From Streptomyces sp. ISL-96 (GTDB lineage: Bacteria; Actinomycetota; Actinomycetes; Streptomycetales; Streptomycetaceae), in contig NZ_JAGGPA010000011.1 in the NCBI RefSeq assembly GCF_018614035.1, positions 124,001-188,000 on the forward strand: a DNA stretch of 64,000 bases, in the 5' to 3' direction. Shown piece by piece: positions 59,599 through 64,000 of the stretch. A program made the translations under genes and the position numbers. Numbering within the stretch: the first letter of the stretch is position 1; every line of letters begins with the position of its first letter. A model generated the notes under the pieces. It worked only from the letters and a program-made list of their open reading frames with translations, was not told the origin of the DNA and searched no databases.

Positions 59599-59654
59599 TC
59601 TAGTCTGTAGCGGACAACCGGCACGAATTGGGTCGCCCCCACGGGAGTACGCAG

Positions 59655-60614
59655 ATGGATCACAGCGGGCACGGCAGCGGCATGAACATGGATCTGCCGC
59701 CGTTCACGCTGGGACGGGGGCTGGAGTTCTCCCCCGACCTCTTCTTCCTGGTGGGGTGCCTGCTGGCGCTCGCCCTGTACGGGTGGGGCGTGGTGCGCCT
59801 GCGCCGGCGCGGCGACGCCTGGCCGGTCGGCCGGGCGGTTTTCTTCGTCATCGGCGTGCTGAGCGTGGCGCTCGTGATGTGCACCAAGCTCAACGACTAC
59901 GGCATGGTCATGTTCAGCGTGCACATGGTGCAGCACATGGTCATCAGCATGCTCTCGCCGATCCTCCTGCTGCTCGGCGCTCCGGTGACGCTGGCGCTGC
60001 GCGCGCTGCCGGTGGCCGGGCGCGGGAACGGCAAGGGGCCGCGCGAGGTGCTGCTGATGCTGCTGCACAGCCGCTACATGAAGATCGTCACGCACCCGGC
60101 GTTCACGATCCCGCTGTTCATCGCGAGCCTGTACGGGCTCTACTTCACGCCCATTTTCGACTTCCTGATGGAGAGCAAGCCGGGCCACCTCGGCATGATG
60201 GTCCACTTCCTCGCCGTCGGCCTGGTCTTCTTCTGGCCCATCATGGGCATCGATCCGGGGCCGCACCGTCCGGGTTATGTGATGCGGATGCTGGAGCTGT
60301 TCGCCGGTATGCCGTTCCACGCGTTCTTCGGCATCGCGCTGATGATGGCGACCCAGCCGATGATCGGTACGTACACGAACCCGCCCGCGTCGCTGGGCAT
60401 CGACGCGCTGAGCGACCAGCACGCGGCGGGCGGCATCGCCTGGGCGTTCTCGGAGATCCCGTCGGTGCTGGTGCTGGTCGCGCTGGTCTTCCAGTGGTAC
60501 CGCTCCGAGCAGCGGGTCGCGCGGCGCTCGGACCGGGCGGCGGACCGCGACGGCGACCAGGAGCTGGCGGCGTACAACGCCTATCTCGCCTCGCTCCAGG
60601 CGCGCGGGCGCTAG
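59655..60614 (+). CDS. Cytochrome c oxidase assembly protein, CtaG-like
   Basis: The 319-residue membrane protein has about seven hydrophobic segments and the caa3-type CtaG pattern: HMVQHMVISMLSP, PLLxxLGAPVTLALRAL and HFLAVGLVFFWPIMGIDP. Its N-terminus is rich in His and Met (MDHSGHGSGMNMD), which suggests copper binding for delivery to cytochrome oxidase. The ATG at 59655 follows GGGAG. Only the copper role is inferred. Confidence 0.87.
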   Translation: MDHSGHGSGMNMDLPPFTLGRGLEFSPDLFFLVGCLLALALYGWGVVRLRRRGDAWPVGRAVFFVIGVLSVALVMCTKLNDYGMVMFSVHMVQHMVISMLSPILLLLGAPVTLALRALPVAGRGNGKGPREVLLMLLHSRYMKIVTHPAFTIPLFIASLYGLYFTPIFDFLMESKPGHLGMMVHFLAVGLVFFWPIMGIDPGPHRPGYVMRMLELFAGMPFHAFFGIALMMATQPMIGTYTNPPASLGIDALSDQHAAGGIAWAFSEIPSVLVLVALVFQWYRSEQRVARRSDRAADRDGDQELAAYNAYLASLQARGR

Positions 60615-60693
60615 CCGGCCGGTAACGTCGGCACAGTAGCGCGGGAGCCCTTCAGGGGTGACGATGGCCCTCCATCAGAAGGAGGGGGTGCGC

Positions 60694-60852
60694 ATGCCCG
60701 GTTCTGCTAAGTCGATGGGGGTGCTCACCGTCGGGACGCTGATAGTCATCTCGGCGTACACGGCGGCACTCGGCAGCAATGGCTGGCTGTGGTTCGGCTG
60801 GGTCGTGCTCGGACTGGTCACGGTCGGAATGGCCGCGTCGCGCAGCCGGTGA
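60694..60852 (+). CDS. Small membrane protein
   Basis: The 52-residue protein contains two hydrophobic helices (VLTVGTLIVISAYTAAL and LWFGWVVLGLVTVGMAA). GAAGGAGG sits eight bases before the ATG at 60694; an upstream ATG at 60658 is less well supported. It follows the CtaG-like gene in the same direction, 79 bases later. Function unknown. Confidence 0.7.
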   Translation: MPGSAKSMGVLTVGTLIVISAYTAALGSNGWLWFGWVVLGLVTVGMAASRSR

Positions 60853-60921
60853 GGAGCTGACAGCCGGAGCAGTCGCTGAAACGAAACCTCACTGCGCGAC
60901 GCACGCACGAACGCCGCGTGG

Positions 60922-61323
60922 TCAGAAGCGGAAGACCGGCCCGGTCGCGGTCTCGAGCACGCACGCGTTCGGGTAGGTCTTGTGCCATGCCATCGGTACG
61001 CCGCGCCAGCTGCCGGAGGCGCTGACGGTCACCGGCTCGTACTGCTTGGTGCACGCCCGCGGGTTCCCGGGCAGCGTGTCGAAGTCACCCTTCGCCTTGT
61101 CGAGCGCCGCGCACGCGCCCGTGGCGTCCGGGTGGGGCCCTGAGGGGCCGGGAGCGCACTGCAGCAGGACGCCCCGGATCCAGGTGCTTCCCGCTCCGGA
61201 AACGGTGAGGAAGAGGCCGCTGGGCTGCTTCCGGTCATCCGTGTCGGCCGCCGCCCGGGCCGGCACGGCCGCAGCGGCGAGGGCGAGCAGGGCGACTGCG
61301 GTGACGGTGGCTTTGGAGCGCAT
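60922..61323 (-). CDS. Subtilisin inhibitor (SSI)-like secreted protease inhibitor
   Basis: The 133-residue preprotein has a signal peptide (MRSKATVTAVALLAL, cleavage near ARA ~24) and four conserved cysteines that form the two SSI disulfides. The reactive loop aligns as CTKQYEP with CPMVYDP of classic SSI, placing Lys93 (Lys about 61045) at P1. A Lys at P1 favours inhibition of trypsin-like proteases over subtilisin. AGGAGG is six bases before the ATG at 61323. It is secreted and probably protects against or controls extracellular proteases. Confidence 0.9.
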   Translation of the reverse strand: MRSKATVTAVALLALAAAAVPARAAADTDDRKQPSGLFLTVSGAGSTWIRGVLLQCAPGPSGPHPDATGACAALDKAKGDFDTLPGNPRACTKQYEPVTVSASGSWRGVPMAWHKTYPNACVLETATGPVFRF

Positions 61324-61491
61324 CCGGACCTCCTGGGGCGGCGACGGGTTGCCTGGCGGCTGAGTGTCGGGGAGAGCCAGGCCACCTCCCGCCACGGCCA
61401 CGGGCAAGCGACCGCGCCGCCCTTGTCCCACGCATGAGTACGCGCACTGCTCCGTACGGCGCAGACGGGTCTCGCGGGAGCGGTTCAGACG

Positions 61492-62193
61492 TCACTCCCG
61501 CAGGGCGTCCAGGCCCGCGGCCAGCCCCTCGGGGCCGCCGCGGGCGGCCATCGCGACGGCGGTGGCCCGCAGCCGTGGCAGTTCCGCCGCCGGCATGCGG
61601 TGCAGACCCAGCCGGAAGGCCGGGTCCGGTTCGCCCGGCTCGTCGTCCATGGCGCGCAGCTCGACCAGGAGGTAGCCGAGCAGCCAGGCGGTGAAGGTCC
61701 GGTGGATGTCCACGGCGGTGCGCTCGCCGAGCCCCGCGTCGTACAGCAGCGCCAGGACGCGTTCGTCGCCGCGCAGTACGGCAAGGGGCCGGCGGGCCAG
61801 CGGCGTGGACAGCATGCGGGTGGCCAGCAGGGGCACGACGTGCGGGTGGCGCAGGGCGACGCGGTGGGTGGCGAGCGCGAAGCGGCGCAGTTCGCGGCGC
61901 CACTGCGCCGGGTCGGGCGTGGCCGCGGGTTCCTGGTTCAGTTCCTGGTGCAGTTCCTGCCAGAAGGCCTCGACCAGCCCGTCCAGCAACGCGTCCTTGC
62001 TCGGGACGTAGCGGTACAGCGCCATCGCCTCGACACCCAGCTCGGCGCCCAGTTTGCGCATGCTCAGGGCGGACAGGCCGTCGCGGTCGACCACTTCCAG
62101 TGCCATGGCCAGCACGCGTTCCCTGGTGAGCCGTCCGTAACGCCCCCGGTCGCCCGCGCGTCGCCCGCCGCCGTCCCCCGCGTCTTTCGGCAT
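61492..62193 (-). CDS. TetR-family transcriptional regulator
   Basis: The 233-residue protein has a TetR DNA-binding domain (RERVLAMALEVVDRDG, SMRKLGAELGVEAMALYRYVPSKDALL) and a C-terminal domain of the TetR_C type (tetracycline repressor-like). It is probably a repressor of a nearby transporter or enzyme. The gene it would normally diverge from is gone: the divergent side holds the broken galE. The 223-base gap contains AT-richer sequence but no clear palindrome. Confidence 0.85.
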   Translation of the reverse strand: MPKDAGDGGGRRAGDRGRYGRLTRERVLAMALEVVDRDGLSALSMRKLGAELGVEAMALYRYVPSKDALLDGLVEAFWQELHQELNQEPAATPDPAQWRRELRRFALATHRVALRHPHVVPLLATRMLSTPLARRPLAVLRGDERVLALLYDAGLGERTAVDIHRTFTAWLLGYLLVELRAMDDEPGEPDPAFRLGLHRMPAAELPRLRATAVAMAARGGPEGLAAGLDALRE

Positions 62194-62416
62194 GACCGTC
62201 CTCCGCGCTCGTCCAGTGGATGCTGATGATCTCGCCGCCGGTCACCGCGACATCGGATAACGACAGTCGCACAGTCGGACATATACGGAGTAAACGTACA
62301 TAAGCAGCGTACAGCGTTGCACCAGGAGCGTCTGCCATGACGCACAGCGAGCCGGTGAATGGGGCGCTCTCGGACCGAACGCTCGGACGCGAGAGAGCGA
62401 AGCCTGTGACCCACCG

Positions 62417-63329
62417 TTGACTGTCCTTCTCACCGGAGGCGCCGGCTTCATCGGCAGTCATGCCTGCGTCGAGCTGCTCGACCACGGCTACGAACTGATC
62501 GTCGTCGACAACTACCCCAACAGCACCCCGCAGGTCTTCGCTTGCGTGGAAAGGATCGCCGGCGGTTCGTCGGCGCCGTGTACGAACTGGACATCCGTGA
62601 TCGACGCGCCCTGTCGGCCGTCTTCGACCGCCACTCTGTGGACGCCGTCGTGCACTTTGCCGCGCACAAGGCCGTGAGCCCGTCGATACGGATGCCCATC
62701 GAGTACTACGACACCAACGTCGGCGGCACCACCTCCCTGCTGCGGGCGATGCACGAACACGGAGTGCACCAGCTGGTGTTCTCCTCGACCGCCTCCATCT
62801 ACGGAGACGCCGGGCACGGGCCGCTGAACGAGGCCACGCCCGCCCGCCCGGCCAATCCGTACGCGGCCTCCAAGTGGCTCTGCGAACAGATCCTGGCCGA
62901 TGTGTGCCACCGGCACCCGGAGTTCACCGTGCTCGCGCTGCGGTACTTCAACCCGGCCGGCGCCCACCCCAGCGGTCTGCTCGGCGAGGGCCCCACCGGA
63001 ACTCGTGACCATCTGATGCCCTGCCTGGCTCAGGTGGCCATCGGCCGGCAGCACCGGCTCCGCGTCTTCGGCGACGACTACGCCACCCCGGACGGAACCG
63101 CGATCCGCGACTACATCCACGTCATGGACACGGTCGACGCGCACCGCGTCGCGCGCTGGACCACCTGGCCGACAGCCGGGGCATGCACACGTACAACCTG
63201 GGTCTCGGGAAGGGCCGTTCGGTCCTCGAAGTCGTCTCCGCCTTCAGCGCGGCGTGCGGCGCGCTCGTTCCGTACGACATCGCGCCCCGGCGCCCCGGCG
63301 ATGTGCCCGAACAAGTCGCCGACGCGTCG
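62417..63329 (+). pseudogene. galE: UDP-glucose 4-epimerase remnant, frameshifted and truncated
   Basis: Three frames give consecutive parts of GalE: VLLTGGAGFIGSHACVELLDHGYE from a TTG at 62417, GAVYELDIRD to DYIHVMDTVDAHRVA in a second frame, and ALDHLADSRGMHTYNLGLGKGRS to GDVPEQVADAS in a third. Frameshifts are needed near 62565 and 63152; the second is explained by loss of one G. The catalytic site (SSTASIYG, then YAASK) is in the intact middle. The last ~55 residues of the epimerase are missing, and the frame runs directly into a ugd fragment. Confidence 0.85.
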
Positions 63330-63531
63330 GCCGTGGAGCACGCCGCATGCATGGCCGGCCTCGGCCACGAGGTGCTGGGCACCGACGTCGACGCCGAACG
63401 GATCGCCGCCCTGTCAGCGGCCAGGACGTCCCTGCGCGAGCCCGGCCTGCACGAACTTCTCGCCAGGAGCGTCGCATCGGGCCGGCTGCGCTTTTCCACC
63501 TCCCCCGCCGAAGCCGCCTCGTTCGCGAGGA
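63330..63531 (+). pseudogene. UDP-glucose 6-dehydrogenase N-terminal fragment
   Basis: In the same frame as the end of the galE remnant, the sequence HAACMAGLGHEVLGTDVD, then IAALSAARTSLREPGLHELLARSV and RLRFSTSPAEA matches residues ~15-85 of UDP-glucose 6-dehydrogenase. The initial GxGYVG NAD-binding motif is lost at the junction, and the rest (about 350 residues) is absent. A deletion joining a galE and a ugd gene would explain both ends. Confidence 0.8.
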
Positions 63532-63671
63532 CACACTGCTCCCGCCGACGCCGAGGCCCGGTACGCCGAAGCGGCCCTGCGCGCGGTGTACGCCCCCATG
63601 GTTACGTCGTCCTCGTCGTCGGCGCGACAAGCGTCTACATAATGCTGCCGCCGACCTGTACGCCGCTGTAG

Positions 63672-64000
63672 GCAGCCATCGGTCTCGCGGGTGTGGCAGC
63701 CGTACTCATCGGTGTACGCATCAACCGGCCGGCGCACCGCTGGCCGTGGTGGGTGCTCGCCGCCGCGCTGCTCGCGTTCGCGGCGGGAGACACGTACTAC
63801 AACGTGATGGAGGAGTACTTCCAGGCGTCCAACCCGTTCCCCTCACCGGCGGACGCCTGCTATCTGGCGACGTATCCCCTGTTCGCCACAGGGCTGTTGG
63901 GGCTGGTCAGGTACCGCTGGGTGGGCCGTGACCTGCCGAGCCTGCTGGACGCGCTGATCTTCACCGCCGGACTCGCCCTGCCCGTCTGGGTTTTCCTGGT
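63672..64000 (+). CDS. N-terminal part of a multi-pass membrane (signalling-type) protein, start uncertain
   Basis: The frame open to the window edge encodes at least three hydrophobic segments with AIGLAGVAAVLIGVRI, WPWWVLAAALLAFAAGD, NPFPSPADACYLATYPL and DLPSLLDALIFTAG. I recall this N-terminal module from Streptomyces GGDEF/EAL-type signalling proteins; the catalytic part would lie beyond the edge. No start with a ribosome binding site follows the TAG at 63669. The same frame upstream of that stop (63603-63668) still reads like a membrane segment, so the gene may have suffered a nonsense mutation. A GTG at 63693 is the only early alternative. Confidence 0.55.

Noticed and set aside
62542..63642. 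Middle frame of the galE region as a complete gene
   Set aside because: It begins inside GalE without its NAD-binding motif and turns into nonsense after 63150, so it is one piece of a frameshifted remnant.

Overview
The window is high-GC (about 70% or more) DNA with GTG and TTG starts, ATGA and GTGA gene overlaps, a subtilisin-inhibitor gene, a SARP regulator and MurT/GatD, all typical of Streptomyces or a close actinomycete relative. Almost all of it is coding. No tRNA, rRNA, CRISPR array or insertion sequence was recognised.

Bases 1 to about 26,700 form a biosynthetic gene cluster. A leftward operon (15256 down to the left edge) encodes a DUF5829-like protein, an A-T-C-A-T NRPS, a C-A-T NRPS whose glycine-type A domain is interrupted by a luciferase-like monooxygenase, a KS-AT-ACP PKS ending in a thioester reductase, and an amidohydrolase cut by the window edge. 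Read collinearly, the line predicts aromatic residue - Val - Gly - one ketide unit with reductive release. A divergent rightward unit begins with a SARP regulator that overlaps a KAS III gene, followed by an ACP, a KAS II and a GMC oxidase. A leftward pair (S33 hydrolase, LLM oxidoreductase) and a rightward set (two tandem O-methyltransferases, a hotdog thioesterase, an MFS exporter) diverge from a region that carries two back-to-back sets of 11-bp-periodic heptamers, which look like SARP operators.

Bases 26,700 to about 49,750 look like ordinary chromosomal accessory and housekeeping genes: a YjbQ protein, a flavin monooxygenase, an MltG-like transglycosylase, a MarR regulator divergent from an ABC exporter, a large FAD/Fe-S dehydrogenase, a secreted PNGase A-like amidase, a two-gene ABC exporter with complementary degenerate ATP sites, a carbonic anhydrase/SulP pair, a Tat-exported flavin amine oxidase with an upstream array resembling GlnR boxes, a DUF3516 helicase and an acyl-CoA thioesterase.

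Bases 49,750 to 51,650 are a decaying patch: an intact guanine deaminase gene lies between remnants of a histidine-phosphatase gene and a xanthine dehydrogenase gene. Normal genes resume with an amidohydrolase, glutathione peroxidase, acyl-CoA dehydrogenase divergent from a TetR regulator, peptide deformylase, MurT-GatD, 6-phosphofructokinase, a CtaG-like protein, a subtilisin inhibitor and a second TetR gene. From 62,417 to the right edge the DNA is again broken: a frameshifted galE remnant is fused to a ugd fragment, followed by the start of a membrane protein with an in-frame stop.
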